In this document: piece by piece, positions 1 through 8,553 of the stretch
Position numbering within the stretch: position 1 is the stretch's first letter
How the letters are laid out: each line of letters begins with the position of its first letter
Assembly (NCBI GenBank): GCA_029561455.1
Contig: JAKQIY010000047.1
Location: 126,332 to 190,331, forward strand
Direction of reading: 5' to 3'
DNA length: 64,000 bases
Source of the DNA: a bacterium
GTDB lineage: Bacteria; Zhuqueibacterota; Zhuqueibacteria; Residuimicrobiales; Krinioviventaceae
Translations under genes and position numbers: made by a program
Notes under the pieces: generated by a model
Databases searched by the model: none
What the model was told of the DNA's origin: nothing
The model's input: only the letters and a program-made list of their open reading frames with translations

Positions 1-57
1 AGCATCTTTGCCGGGACCTGATGACTTGTAAGTTAGTCTGGAACAGATGCTTCGCCT
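1..57. repeat. Palindromic repeat bounded by GCGAAGCATCT, copy 1 (cut by window edge)
   Basis: The reverse complement of this stretch matches 51942-52001 with few differences. Both read as an outer GCGAAGCATCT, about 36 bases of interior, then AGATGC(TTCGC). The shared interior includes GACTAACTT, CAAGTCA and GGTCCCGG. The ends can pair as an 11-bp stem. No protein is encoded, so this is best read as a small non-coding repeat family. The left end lies outside the window. Confidence 0.7.
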
Positions 58-199
58 TTACAAAAAAATCTAAATCATCCGGTCTCAGAGTAGTTCCGCT
101 GTTTTTGCGAGACGTATCGAGGGGTCATTTCTCAGCTACCCGAAAGCATTTAAAATACGTCTCGATACGTCCGGGATTTTTCTGCAAATCCTGTAATTG

Positions 200-314
200 C
201 CACGACCTTCAGGTCGTGGAATAAATAAAGCAAAAACAGGGCTTTAGCCTAAATGGGAATTTGACTAAAGTCAATTTTGTCTTGTTTTAGTAATCCACGT
301 CATAAATGACGTGG
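200..314. repeat. Pair of perfect hairpins, REP-like
   Basis: CCACGACC-TTCA-GGTCGTGG lies at 200-219 and CCACGTCA-TAAA-TGACGTGG at 295-314, each with an 8-bp perfect stem and 4-base loop. Between them is a TTGACTAAAGTCAA palindrome. Paired hairpins of this style resemble REP/BIME elements or the ends of IS200/IS605-type elements. No transposase is nearby, so a relic is the most that can be inferred. Confidence 0.55.
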
Positions 315-740
315 CAAGAAGTACAAAAAGTCCTCCTCGCTGCACTCGTCGGCATGACAAAAACATACCGGTCCCCGAGTAGTCCCGCTGTTTTTGCGGG
401 ACGGGTAAGAGAACATGACCTGATAACCAAAAGTCACTCTACCTTCCCAGTGCGTCACAATATGACATTTGCACAAAGAATACATTATTGTGTGTATTTT
501 TAAATTTAGTCTTTTTCTTGAATTAGCCCTTATTCTACTCAACGACTCTTGTATTCCATGTCATTCTAAAGTTTAAAGAGAGAAGGGAGCCTGAATAATG
601 AAATATTTTTCCTTACCCGGATTGAAATTTACACAAATGAATTGCATACAAACATATTATTCTATAATCATCGAAAAATTTTAAGAAATGATGGTTTGGT
701 ATTAATAGTACCAACATTAAAAAGACCAAAAACTTTATAA

Positions 741-768
741 TTGACAAAATATAAAAATAGTATATATT
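741..768 (+). promoter_or_regulatory. Possible sigma-70-type promoter for the gene at 931
   Basis: TTGACA at 741-746 is followed after 16 bases by TATATT at 763-768, about 160 bases before the start of the PorV-like gene. The match is good, but the surroundings are very AT-rich, so chance is possible and the leader would be long. Confidence 0.35.
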
Positions 769-930
769 GTTTTAAGTATTGGACATCATATTATTACTGG
801 GCGATTCATGAGGAGAGGGAATTGAATCTAAAAGTGATTCAATGTAAAAATATTCGAGTTTTATTTATCTGATTTTATAAAAAATCATTAATTGATGAGG
901 ATATATTATCGAGACAAAGAAAGGTGAATT

Positions 931-1872
931 ATGTTAAGACAATACACTTTTTTTGGCATTTTTGTAATATTCTTTATTTTTCAAGTGTCGGTTATAAAAT
1001 CGCAGACCGAGTCATTTACAGAATTAGTACCGGGAACACGCTCAATTGCAATGGGACAGACTGCCAGTTCTTCGTTTTCCGATGCTACTTCGGGATATTT
1101 GAATCCCGCAAATATTATAAATGCCCGGAAATCAACCATATCTCTGTTTTACTCATCCCCCGGAGAACGTTTTGAATATAAAGGCTGTGGGCTTGCGATT
1201 CCCTTGAAAACTTTAGGTTCATTGGGTTTTGGTTATTATAAATTGAGTTCAAAAGTATTTTCATTGACAAGTGATAATGCAATTTCTGAAAAAGCATTTG
1301 AACATCAACATTACATTCTTGGTTATGCAAAAACTGTTTTCAACTCAATTGCTGTTGGCATGAATACCAAATATATTATAACAGATATTCTTCAAGGTGA
1401 AGGGACGCATGAATATTCAGCAATAGATTTAGGTATTCAATATCAACCTGAAATTGCCAACTCAATATTGAGTAACATTACTTTTGGCTTTTCAATGGAT
1501 AACCTGGTGCAATTAATGAAACCGGCAGAAAATAATAATGATCTTCTCCGTTATTACAGATTCATAATTGAAAAGCGGGTAGCATTTGGGGCAAATGCAA
1601 TTCAAATCATTACTAACCTGGCTTTGAACGAAGAATATTCCTATAAAAATAAAACCAGCATCGATTTGACTAAAGAAACGAGTCGGCCCAAAATTTTTTG
1701 GGGAATTGAATATGAAAGGGAGAATTTTTGCCTCAGGTTAGGTCAGGCTGCAAATTCGATTACCGGGGGAGTGGGAATCAAATTAAAATCCTTTAACCTG
1801 GGCTATGCGCATGGCCGGTTGATTCCTGAAGGTTCGCTAGCGAACAGTATCTCGATTAGTTTTGAATATTAA
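931..1872 (+). CDS. PorV/PorQ-like outer-membrane beta-barrel protein
   Basis: This 313-residue protein has an N-terminal hydrophobic signal segment (about residues 5-22) followed by a PorV-like opening, PGTRSIAMGQT, then an Asp-Ala-Thr and a NPAN motif (about residues 34-56). The rest alternates short Gly/aromatic strands and ends in the aromatic residue pattern typical of outer-membrane barrels (SISISFEY). PorV-family proteins shuttle or anchor T9SS cargo at the cell surface; PorQ-like members have related roles. The exact role here is inferred. An AAAGGTG ribosome site sits 6 bases before the ATG. The gene stands alone between repeat-filled gaps. A paralogue of the same family lies at 62826-63758. 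Confidence 0.7.
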   Translation: MLRQYTFFGIFVIFFIFQVSVIKSQTESFTELVPGTRSIAMGQTASSSFSDATSGYLNPANIINARKSTISLFYSSPGERFEYKGCGLAIPLKTLGSLGFGYYKLSSKVFSLTSDNAISEKAFEHQHYILGYAKTVFNSIAVGMNTKYIITDILQGEGTHEYSAIDLGIQYQPEIANSILSNITFGFSMDNLVQLMKPAENNNDLLRYYRFIIEKRVAFGANAIQIITNLALNEEYSYKNKTSIDLTKETSRPKIFWGIEYERENFCLRLGQAANSITGGVGIKLKSFNLGYAHGRLIPEGSLANSISISFEY

Positions 1873-1884
1873 TGAGTACAAAAT

Positions 1885-2137
1885 GGGGCTGTATAAAAGG
1901 TCTAAAAAATTGAGTATTACTTGAAATATTACTATTTTAGAGTAAAATTTCAAATTCACAGGTTTTGTATGAAAAAGCAAAGTACGTTCTTGTCATTTCG
2001 AGCGAAGCGAGAAAGCTTGTTTTTATGGTTTTAACAAAGAAAGATTCCTCATCGCTTCGCTCCTCGGAATGACAATGTTTGTATTCTTTTTATATGACGA
2101 ATAAGACATTCTACAAAAATACTATTGATACAGTCCC
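1885..2137. repeat. MITE-like repeat family 1, copy A
   Basis: The terminal inverted repeats are GGGGCTGTAT at the left and ATACAGTCCC at the right. In the middle (1991-2075) lies a long imperfect palindrome, TGTCATTTCGAGCGAAGCGAG facing CTTCGCTCCTCGGAATGACA. The interior matches copy B (25431-25678, opposite orientation) and copy D (31855-32080) almost end to end. No open frame is conserved. A fragment of the CTCGATACGTCC family follows at about 2149-2203, which leaves no gene between 1873 and 2245. Confidence 0.8.
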
Positions 2138-2245
2138 GTATATGCATTCAAAATACGTCTCGATCTCGATGCTCTCTACAGGACTACCCGACGACCGGAT
2201 TTGCTTTAAGATGTGGTCGACTCGGGATTGAGCACTGGTTTGGTT

Positions 2246-3223
2246 TTACAAGAATAACCGACTTTCTTCCTTATATCTCACCCTGGCCGGGTTTCCCTCT
2301 GCCCGGTATATTATAGCTCCGGTGATGTCGTATACCGAAGACCAGACCGTCTCAAAATTCAATGCTTTTTCATACTGGCACATAAAGCCCTTCTTGCCGC
2401 TCAGTATTCCTTTAATATATTCCACAGCATCACCTGGAACGTTATCGGCAGCCCTGACCGCCGTCTCATATCGACTGTAGGAATGATATAAATCTTTGGG
2501 TTCTTCGTAGCGCTGCATTTCTTTTGAAATGAAATGATTGGTTGCGGCCAGAAAATTACCCCGGTTAATTTTAATTTTTTGCGGACTGCATTCGGCGTGG
2601 GCAATTTCATGATTGTCCGCCAGTAACAGATGAAATGCCCCGCCGATGGGGATCGTTTGTATTGCCTCCAGCCCTTGCTGGACCGAGGCGCACTTTTCCA
2701 ATATATAACGGACCAGGAACATGGAATTCATGCCGGGTTTCAGTTCTTTGGCCCATATATATGTCATCCCTGCCGCTAACCCTTTTTCATTGATGCCGTC
2801 TTCCGCCCCGACAAATGCCGATGAATTGGCAATGAACGAATACCCGTCCGCCGGGGCATACAGGGCGCTGCAACTCATTTTCCGAAAAATCGGCGACAGA
2901 TCATTATTCCTGCCCAGAATGATCTGCCCGTTATGATGACACGCCAGCATGGAACAATGCGGCATTTTCAGGCACACGCTGATGCACAGCAGCCAGGCGG
3001 AAAATCGGGCATAAGAAATATCCATCGCTTCCGCCATGCCCCGCATTTCAGCGCCGGCTTGCGGAAAATATTTGCTTATGACCGGTTCCGATTGCGAGCC
3101 GTAACGATATTGAAAATCATCCAACGCATTAAAGCCGTAGAGTTGAATATTATTCTTTTTTAATAAACTACCTAACTTGTACCCAATATCATAATGGTTA
3201 CCCTTAAAGCGGGGATGATACAT
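2246..3223 (-). CDS. C45-family (acyl-CoA:6-APA acyltransferase-like) Ntn hydrolase
   Basis: This 325-residue protein is related to the isopenicillin N acyltransferase/choloylglycine-like Ntn hydrolases that cut or transfer linear amides. The likely nucleophile is Cys90, in a HCSMLACHH context. It is followed after about a dozen residues by the family motif GRNND (about 104-108), so self-cleavage before Cys90 is expected. The motif GINEKGLAAGMT (about 143-154) is also typical. No signal peptide is seen, so it is probably cytoplasmic. A GGAGGTGTC ribosome site precedes the ATG. It is the last gene of the run waaF-tsaC-GT9, 38 bases after the GT9 gene. The substrate cannot be told from sequence. 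Confidence 0.8.
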   Translation of the reverse strand: MYHPRFKGNHYDIGYKLGSLLKKNNIQLYGFNALDDFQYRYGSQSEPVISKYFPQAGAEMRGMAEAMDISYARFSAWLLCISVCLKMPHCSMLACHHNGQIILGRNNDLSPIFRKMSCSALYAPADGYSFIANSSAFVGAEDGINEKGLAAGMTYIWAKELKPGMNSMFLVRYILEKCASVQQGLEAIQTIPIGGAFHLLLADNHEIAHAECSPQKIKINRGNFLAATNHFISKEMQRYEEPKDLYHSYSRYETAVRAADNVPGDAVEYIKGILSGKKGFMCQYEKALNFETVWSSVYDITGAIIYRAEGNPARVRYKEESRLFL

Positions 3224-3261
3224 GAAGACACCTCCGATTTTAAAATTGTAACCAGGATATT

Positions 3262-4275
3262 TTATTTAGCTAATTTTTCCCTGGCAAGCTGAGTAACGGA
3301 ATTAATATTTAAAAGTTCCATAGGATTAGAATCTTTACGGGAATAATCCGTACCCGGGGGAGGAGTAAGCACCGAATTTTGCCGATTGTATGGGCCCCAG
3401 CGATCGGGACCGCATGCCACGCGCATAGAGTACAAGCCGATCACTTCTGCGCCCACGGTTACCGCCAGATGCAACGGGCCGGTGCTGTTGGCAATAACCA
3501 ACGCGCTGTTTTTAAGTAACGCGGCCAGTTCTTTTATCGACAATTGACCGTCAAAGCGGGTAACAGGGGTATATTTTTCTATGGTATCTGCAAGAGGCGC
3601 TTCGGTTTTAGAGCCGGTGATGCATATCGGCAAGCCGGGATCTTTGGCGAGTTCGGCGGCCAGTTTGCCAAAATTTTCTACCGGCCAATTTTGTCCCGAA
3701 CCGCCGCTGCCCGGATGCAGCACAATATATTTACCCCTGATGTCGTTTTCCTGTAACAGTCGGTTAATTCTATCTTTAGCTTCCTGAGGTATGTGAAATT
3801 TAAACTCGACTTTATCTGCTTGTACGCCAATAGCAGCGGCAATTTCCATATTATAATCCAGTTCATGGCGGTCGCCGAATTTACGGCGCTGTTTGACTTT
3901 TCTGTTGAACAGGAAAGAATATAAACGGAAAGCCGTGCCGGCGCGCACCGGAATACCCGCCAGCCAACATACCAAGGCTAAACGAAAAGAAGGATGCAAT
4001 ACCAGGGCGGCGTCGAAGCGGAGTCTTTTCAAGTCCCCGGTCAGTTTTAAAAGTCCGACAATACCTTTATGCTGACCTTTAAAATCATCGATCAACAGGT
4101 CATCGGCGTCGGGATGGCCGGACATGAGTTCATGCGTATAGGCGGCCACCAGCATGGCGGTGCGGCACTGCGGGAATGATTTCTTTATAGCAGTGAGAAC
4201 CGGGGCGGAGAGCAATACGTCGCCCATGCGGTCGGTGCGGATGACGAGGATATGTTGCAGGATATGATCTTTCAA
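3262..4275 (-). CDS. Glycosyltransferase family 9 (heptosyltransferase-like)
   Basis: At 337 residues this has the usual length for ADP-heptose:LPS heptosyltransferases. The N-terminal Rossmann half starts LVIRTDRMGDVLLSAPVL, where RMGDVLL is the family signature with the catalytic Asp at about residue 18. The C-terminal half has the HPGSGG motif (about 192-197) and NSTGPLHLAVTVGAEVIGLY (about 264-283), the nucleotide-sugar site. It probably adds a heptose-type sugar to the LPS core at the inner membrane. It lies 6 bases after tsaC and is probably co-transcribed. Donor and acceptor are not determined; it differs enough from the GT9 at 4923 to have a distinct acceptor. Confidence 0.85.
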   Translation of the reverse strand: MKDHILQHILVIRTDRMGDVLLSAPVLTAIKKSFPQCRTAMLVAAYTHELMSGHPDADDLLIDDFKGQHKGIVGLLKLTGDLKRLRFDAALVLHPSFRLALVCWLAGIPVRAGTAFRLYSFLFNRKVKQRRKFGDRHELDYNMEIAAAIGVQADKVEFKFHIPQEAKDRINRLLQENDIRGKYIVLHPGSGGSGQNWPVENFGKLAAELAKDPGLPICITGSKTEAPLADTIEKYTPVTRFDGQLSIKELAALLKNSALVIANSTGPLHLAVTVGAEVIGLYSMRVACGPDRWGPYNRQNSVLTPPPGTDYSRKDSNPMELLNINSVTQLAREKLAK

Positions 4276-4281
4276 AGCTGA

Positions 4282-4923
4282 TTATATATTAATGTCGATA
4301 ACTGTGCTGATTTCCAGTGGTGTAATTGCGCCTTCCCTGAGTATACGCGGGGGCGTTTTGGTAATATCAATAACTGTGGACGGCTGACTGGTTAGCGCTT
4401 CGCCGCCGTCAATGATCAGATCGAGCTCGCTGCCAAACTGATCGAAAACCTGCTGCGCTTTTGTTGCCGATGGCTGGCCGGAAATATTGGCGCTGGTGGA
4501 TACAATTGGAAAGCCGGAGATTTTCAACAAAGAGAGGCAGATGGGGTTGTCCGGAATGCGAATGGCGATGGTTTTGGATTTACCAAAGGGGAACTCTTTC
4601 AGAGTGCTGGAGGTTTCAAAAACAATCGTTAACGGTCCGGGCCAAAAATTTTCGATCAGTTTTTCCGCCTCTTCCGGGATCGATTCCACAATGTCGCTGA
4701 TCTGGATAATATCCGCAGCGATGACTATGAGAGCTTTGCCTTTATCACGCTGCTTGATTGTATATATCCGGTTAACGGCTTTATCATCAAAAATGTTGCA
4801 GCCAATGCCATAAACCGTTTCGGTTGGATAGGCGATAACGCCGCCTTTTTGCAATATCTTGGCCGCCCGGAAAATAAGCTCCGGTTCAGGGGACTTTTTA
4901 TTAATGGTAATTATATTATTCAT
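4282..4923 (-). CDS. tsaC: L-threonylcarbamoyladenylate synthase (YrdC/TsaC type)
   Basis: The enzyme makes threonylcarbamoyl-AMP from Thr, bicarbonate and ATP for the t6A37 modification of ANN-decoding tRNAs. The 213-residue protein shows GGVIAYPTETVYGIGC (about 27-42), a KQRDKGKAL segment (about 56-64) and the STSANISG motif (about 145-152), all diagnostic of the YrdC fold. It lacks the extra C-terminal Sua5 domain. A longer frame continues upstream to 5013 but runs inside the neighbouring GT9 gene. The ATG at 4923 has a GGAAG ribosome site and overlaps the GT9 stop codon by one base, so it is chosen as the start. Confidence 0.93.
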   Translation of the reverse strand: MNNIITINKKSPEPELIFRAAKILQKGGVIAYPTETVYGIGCNIFDDKAVNRIYTIKQRDKGKALIVIAADIIQISDIVESIPEEAEKLIENFWPGPLTIVFETSSTLKEFPFGKSKTIAIRIPDNPICLSLLKISGFPIVSTSANISGQPSATKAQQVFDQFGSELDLIIDGGEALTSQPSTVIDITKTPPRILREGAITPLEISTVIDINI

Positions 4924-5954
4924 TATGCTTCCGGTTTTATATATTGAAGAACGGATTGCAATACCTGTGACGGATGTATAGCTTGCATACATTCGTGCGT
5001 ACCAATCGGACATTTATTTCCACCATGAATGCCGCATGGCCGGCATGTTAACTGGTGTTCGAGTACGGTATTCCTTTCACCAAAAGGAGCAAAGCCAAAA
5101 GCCGGTATAGTTGGCCCAAACAGGGCAATGACCGGGGTTTTGACGGCAACGGCCAGGTGCATGGCGCCGCTATCGTTACACACCAGTACGGCGCATTTCT
5201 TATATAAGGCTGCGGATTGCCGCAGAGTTAGCCGTCCGGCAAGACTGACCACCGGGCCATCTAAACCGTCGACAATTCGCTCGCAGCATTCTTTATCGGC
5301 CATGCCGCCGGTTAGAATAACTTCTCTACCCTGAGCCAACAGCATTTTGACCAGGTCCCGGTAATATTTCTCCGGCCACTTTTTAGTGAACCAAACCGAG
5401 CCCGGCGCTACAGCAACCGGAGCGGGAGTGGTTTTGATATTGAACTCGCTGAATACATCTGTAATTGCATTTTCATCGTCATGATCCGGAAAAACAAACG
5501 GATGACGATCGGTAATTTCTACATGGGCAAATTTCAGCAGCGACAAATTCCGGTCAATTTCGTATATATGCGGATCATAATAAATTTTATCAGTATATAA
5601 AAAAGCTCCGCTGCTGGTGTTAAAACCAATACGTTTTTTAGCTCCGGTAAGCCGGGCAATCAGGGCGCTGCGTAAAGACCGGTGTGGTGAAATGACCGCA
5701 GAATAGTGTTCTTTATTTAATTGCCGTACAAGTTTTATTATTCCGGTTAATCCCTTGTCTTTGCCTCTTTTATCATAAATAATTATTTTATCGACAAAGG
5801 GATTGGTTTCAACCACATTCCTGGTTGATGGAATGACCACAACATGAATTTGCGGATAATTCAAACCGGATTTTGCCCAGCGAATTAACGGCGTGGTCAG
5901 AATAACGTCGCCAATGAATGCTGTCTGTATTATAAGGATTTTTTTTATTTGCAT
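4923..5954 (-). CDS. waaF: Lipopolysaccharide heptosyltransferase (WaaF-like, GT9)
   Basis: This 343-residue GT9 enzyme opens with ILIIQTAFIGDVILTTPL, carrying the GDVIL signature. It has VAPGSVWFTKKWP (about 183-195), matching the heptosyltransferase II PGS-x-W-x-TK-x-WP motif, and NDSGAMHLAVAVKTPVIALFGPT (about 257-279) in the donor-binding half. It ends with a Cys-rich CRPCGIHGGNKCPIGTHEC segment, also typical of WaaF-type proteins. The expected role is transfer of the second heptose onto inner-core LPS from ADP-heptose. tsaC follows with translational coupling. Confidence 0.85.
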   Translation of the reverse strand: MQIKKILIIQTAFIGDVILTTPLIRWAKSGLNYPQIHVVVIPSTRNVVETNPFVDKIIIYDKRGKDKGLTGIIKLVRQLNKEHYSAVISPHRSLRSALIARLTGAKKRIGFNTSSGAFLYTDKIYYDPHIYEIDRNLSLLKFAHVEITDRHPFVFPDHDDENAITDVFSEFNIKTTPAPVAVAPGSVWFTKKWPEKYYRDLVKMLLAQGREVILTGGMADKECCERIVDGLDGPVVSLAGRLTLRQSAALYKKCAVLVCNDSGAMHLAVAVKTPVIALFGPTIPAFGFAPFGERNTVLEHQLTCRPCGIHGGNKCPIGTHECMQAIHPSQVLQSVLQYIKPEA

Positions 5955-6115
5955 AAAGGAAAAAATAAAAAATTTTTTCTCTAATTGTTGTCGCTAAAAA
6001 ACGGGTTTTACAAAATTGTATTTCTTGCACAATAAAAAATTATCCGGATCCGGAAAACCGCTGTAATTATTTCGAATGATCAATTTTAAAAACCGTTTCC
6101 TAAACAAATTTGCGG

Positions 6116-7018
6116 TTATTGTAGAACCAGATCTTCCGGTTTGGTTTTCCAGCGTTTGTGCATCCAGAACCAGTGATCCGGCCATTTTTTAATGCATTCT
6201 TCCAGAACAGAGGCATGCCGCTGGGTTAATATTTTGATGTTTTCTTCCGTTACTCCGCCCTGTAAATCATCATATTTAATCTCTTGCAGGTACACGGTAT
6301 GATGGCCGTTTTTATTGCGAACGCAAACTCCAAATAACAACGGCGCCCCGGTTTTTAGAGCAAAAATAGCCGGACCCGGTGCGGTAGAGGAGGGACGGCC
6401 AAGAAAATTGACAAACACTCCTTCACGATGTGCATCCTGATCGGCAACTATTGCTACCAGTTTATTTTTTTTAAGAGATTTGATAACCCCTCGTACCGCC
6501 ATGCCCAGAGGCAAGGTTTCAACCCCGACCAGTTTACGATACTCTACAACCATGTTGCCGACACTCTTGTTGCGCTGTTCTTTTACAAGGCCAATTATCG
6601 GGTAACCTTTGGCCCGTATAGCCGCACCCATAATTTCCCAGTTACCAAAGTGTCCGGACATGCAAAGCACACCCTTTCCCACAAGCCGGCCTTGTTTCAT
6701 AAGATCAGCATTGACAAATTTTATTTGTTTTGTTAAAAATTCCGGAGTCATGCCGGGAAAACGCATAAATTCAATCAGGGTCATCCCCAAATTGATGTAG
6801 GTATCTCGGGCGATGGTATGGATTTCTTTATTGGATTTTTCCGGGTATGCCCGTTTGAGATTTTCAAGAGTAACATTTTTACGGATAGGTATGATATAAT
6901 ATATCAATCGCCCGATCATTCTGCCGGTAAGCAGAGCCCATTTTAGCGGCAGATATAAAACAAATCTGCCAAGCGCTTGTGCTAAATAATATTCAAGTTC
7001 ATTTTGAAATTTTTTCAT
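6116..7018 (-). CDS. LpxL/HtrB-family lipid A acyltransferase
   Basis: This 300-residue member of the lysophospholipid/Kdo2-lipid A acyltransferase family adds secondary acyl chains to lipid A at the inner membrane. The catalytic H-X4-E motif is SGHFGNWE (His123, Glu128). Downstream are VADQDAHREGVFVNFLGRPSSTAPG-type residues (about 192-217), with the conserved DQ and the Phe-Gly-Pro pocket. A hydrophobic N-terminal segment (about 18-45) anchors it. It is probably in one unit with the MA-type peptidase upstream (40-base gap). A 161-base AT-rich gap to waaF contains a TCCGGATCCGGA palindrome but no clear terminator. Acyl chain specificity is unknown. Confidence 0.85.
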   Translation of the reverse strand: MKKFQNELEYYLAQALGRFVLYLPLKWALLTGRMIGRLIYYIIPIRKNVTLENLKRAYPEKSNKEIHTIARDTYINLGMTLIEFMRFPGMTPEFLTKQIKFVNADLMKQGRLVGKGVLCMSGHFGNWEIMGAAIRAKGYPIIGLVKEQRNKSVGNMVVEYRKLVGVETLPLGMAVRGVIKSLKKNKLVAIVADQDAHREGVFVNFLGRPSSTAPGPAIFALKTGAPLLFGVCVRNKNGHHTVYLQEIKYDDLQGGVTEENIKILTQRHASVLEECIKKWPDHWFWMHKRWKTKPEDLVLQ

Positions 7019-7058
7019 GGATGGAATATAAGCATTTACAGGGATTTATCAAAAAGTT

Positions 7059-8102
7059 TTATTGTAATTCCGTATTCTTCTCCGCTTCAGAATCGGTTTC
7101 CTCTTTCGTATCCGTATTTTGCTCCACATTTGAATCCGTTTCTGTTTTCATATCTGTATCCGCTCCGGAATCTGTTTCCGTTCCCGTATCTGTATCCTTC
7201 TCCGCTTCGGCTTCTAATTGCCATTCCTGCATTTTTTTCCGGTTCCGCAGGCGTACAAGTAGTCCAACCAGGATGAAAAGGACAATAATCAAAATCCACA
7301 GGTAATTATCCAGATCGGCGAGCCAGAACCATTTGTAGTGCTTTTTGGCGCTGTTTAACCATTCTTTTTCAAAGGCGTTAAACGGGCTGCCGGTAGCATT
7401 CATAAAGCAGGAATCCAATTGCTGACCGGCGGCCAGACCGTCGAGGATAATGCGAACTGCATCGATATCGTAGGTAGCCAGGAGATATTGAATTGCGGAG
7501 TAGCTTTCCTGGTAGGCGAGTTCGGCTTTGGCGCGATGAAATTTCAACACCCGGTCAATCTGCGCGAGAGGAATGACCGAATTGGTGGCCAGGGCTTTGG
7601 AAAGGGCTCCACTGGTGATCCAGCGTTGTTCCCCGGAATAAAAAATTGCCAAGCCCTCGTCCATCCAGCGGGGGATAGCGGTGTTTTTCATTTTGTGATG
7701 GATCAAAAGGTGGAATAGCTCATGGATAATTGTGGCTTTGAAATCATTATCCTTGTCCCAACGGGGTGAGCGTATAGTCATACTGCTATTAGCGGGAGTA
7801 GCGAAGGCGCCGGTCCAATGGGGGAGGCGGCCGCGCAGGACATTTCTGAAATCTCTGCGGCTCGGGGCAATATATACATACAGCGATTCACAGGAATCAA
7901 TTTGCAGATCGACGGTCATCTCTTCGCAGGAGCGGTGGATTATTGCTGCAGCCTGCCGGGCATAAGCCGAGTCGGCTTGATCGAAAAAAATGTGTACCTT
8001 TCCGTCCCGCAGTTTACCCGCACTGTTTTCCGCCCCGGCCTGAAAGGATAAAAGGATAAAAATGATGAGTATTGATACGCACCGTCCAGTTATTTTTGCC
8101 AT
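7059..8102 (-). CDS. Membrane-anchored MA-type (gluzincin) zinc metallopeptidase with acidic tail
   Basis: The 347-residue protein begins with a signal peptide (about 1-24). Its catalytic domain carries HELFH (127-131) and WMDEGLA with the third zinc ligand Glu149, the peptidase-MA (gluzincin) arrangement. A single membrane segment lies at about 270-290, followed by positively charged RLRNRKK. The last 50 residues are a low-complexity acidic tail built of Asp/Glu-Thr pairs, encoded by a degenerate tandem DNA repeat (about 7075-7215). With N-out topology the peptidase faces the periplasm and the tail the cytoplasm. It lies just upstream of the LpxL-type gene. The substrate is unknown. Confidence 0.75.
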   Translation of the reverse strand: MAKITGRCVSILIIFILLSFQAGAENSAGKLRDGKVHIFFDQADSAYARQAAAIIHRSCEEMTVDLQIDSCESLYVYIAPSRRDFRNVLRGRLPHWTGAFATPANSSMTIRSPRWDKDNDFKATIIHELFHLLIHHKMKNTAIPRWMDEGLAIFYSGEQRWITSGALSKALATNSVIPLAQIDRVLKFHRAKAELAYQESYSAIQYLLATYDIDAVRIILDGLAAGQQLDSCFMNATGSPFNAFEKEWLNSAKKHYKWFWLADLDNYLWILIIVLFILVGLLVRLRNRKKMQEWQLEAEAEKDTDTGTETDSGADTDMKTETDSNVEQNTDTKEETDSEAEKNTELQ

Positions 8103-8187
8103 GTTCGTATTGCCGGATGAGTTTAAGACAATTATTCAGGCAAGCCTGCACCAGGTTTCTATTGATTAAGAAATTAGTGAACAGGCA

Positions 8188-8535
8188 TTAATTTAATGCA
8201 TACTCCCTGATGATTTGACACAAAGAATCGATCTGTTTTTTGGTTTTTTCAATTGCGAGCGACAGGTTTTTATTGGTAGTATCAATTTGCACATTTTCAT
8301 ATCTGTTAATATCAGGCGGATTCAGGTATTGAGCAATATCCTGTTGGGTTAATTCATTACCTTTTACCGCTTTACCGAATTCCAGCGCTTTTTCCAGGAT
8401 GAATTGATGCACCAGCATGATCTCGTGTGGTTTCAGATCATCGATCAACGGACTGACAAGCTTGCCATCAAATATACGTTTGATGATTTCCAGTTTCACT
8501 GAAGTGTTGAGTCCGGCTTTAACCGCAACGATCAT
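8188..8535 (-). CDS. Small protein of unknown function at the end of the PATAN operon
   Basis: Not recognised. The 115-residue protein is soluble, with no signal or membrane segment. A GGGGAG ribosome site precedes the ATG and it follows the GTPase-like gene by 18 bases, so it is very likely the last gene of that operon. Its last 40 residues (after YENVQIDTT) look like the closing strand-helix of P-loop kinases of the APS-kinase/AAA_33 type. There is no P-loop and the protein is too short for a whole kinase, so this resemblance is weak. It may be a helical adaptor. Confidence 0.55.
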   Translation of the reverse strand: MIVAVKAGLNTSVKLEIIKRIFDGKLVSPLIDDLKPHEIMLVHQFILEKALEFGKAVKGNELTQQDIAQYLNPPDINRYENVQIDTTNKNLSLAIEKTKKQIDSLCQIIREYALN

Positions 8536-8553
8536 AATGCTCCCCGGTAGTGG

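Larger units (their letters stand above)
58..930. other. Gene-free AT-rich interval with repeat fragments
   Basis: No convincing gene is seen. The interval holds two copies of a GAGTAGTYCCGCTGTTTTTGCG segment (about 88-113 and 377-403). It also holds a CTCGATACGTCC fragment near 160-172 that recurs at 28753-28873 and 52071-52175. A pair of hairpins at 200-314 is listed separately. From about 600 to 900 the DNA is strongly AT-rich and carries a possible promoter for the PorV-like gene at 931. Confidence 0.6.
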
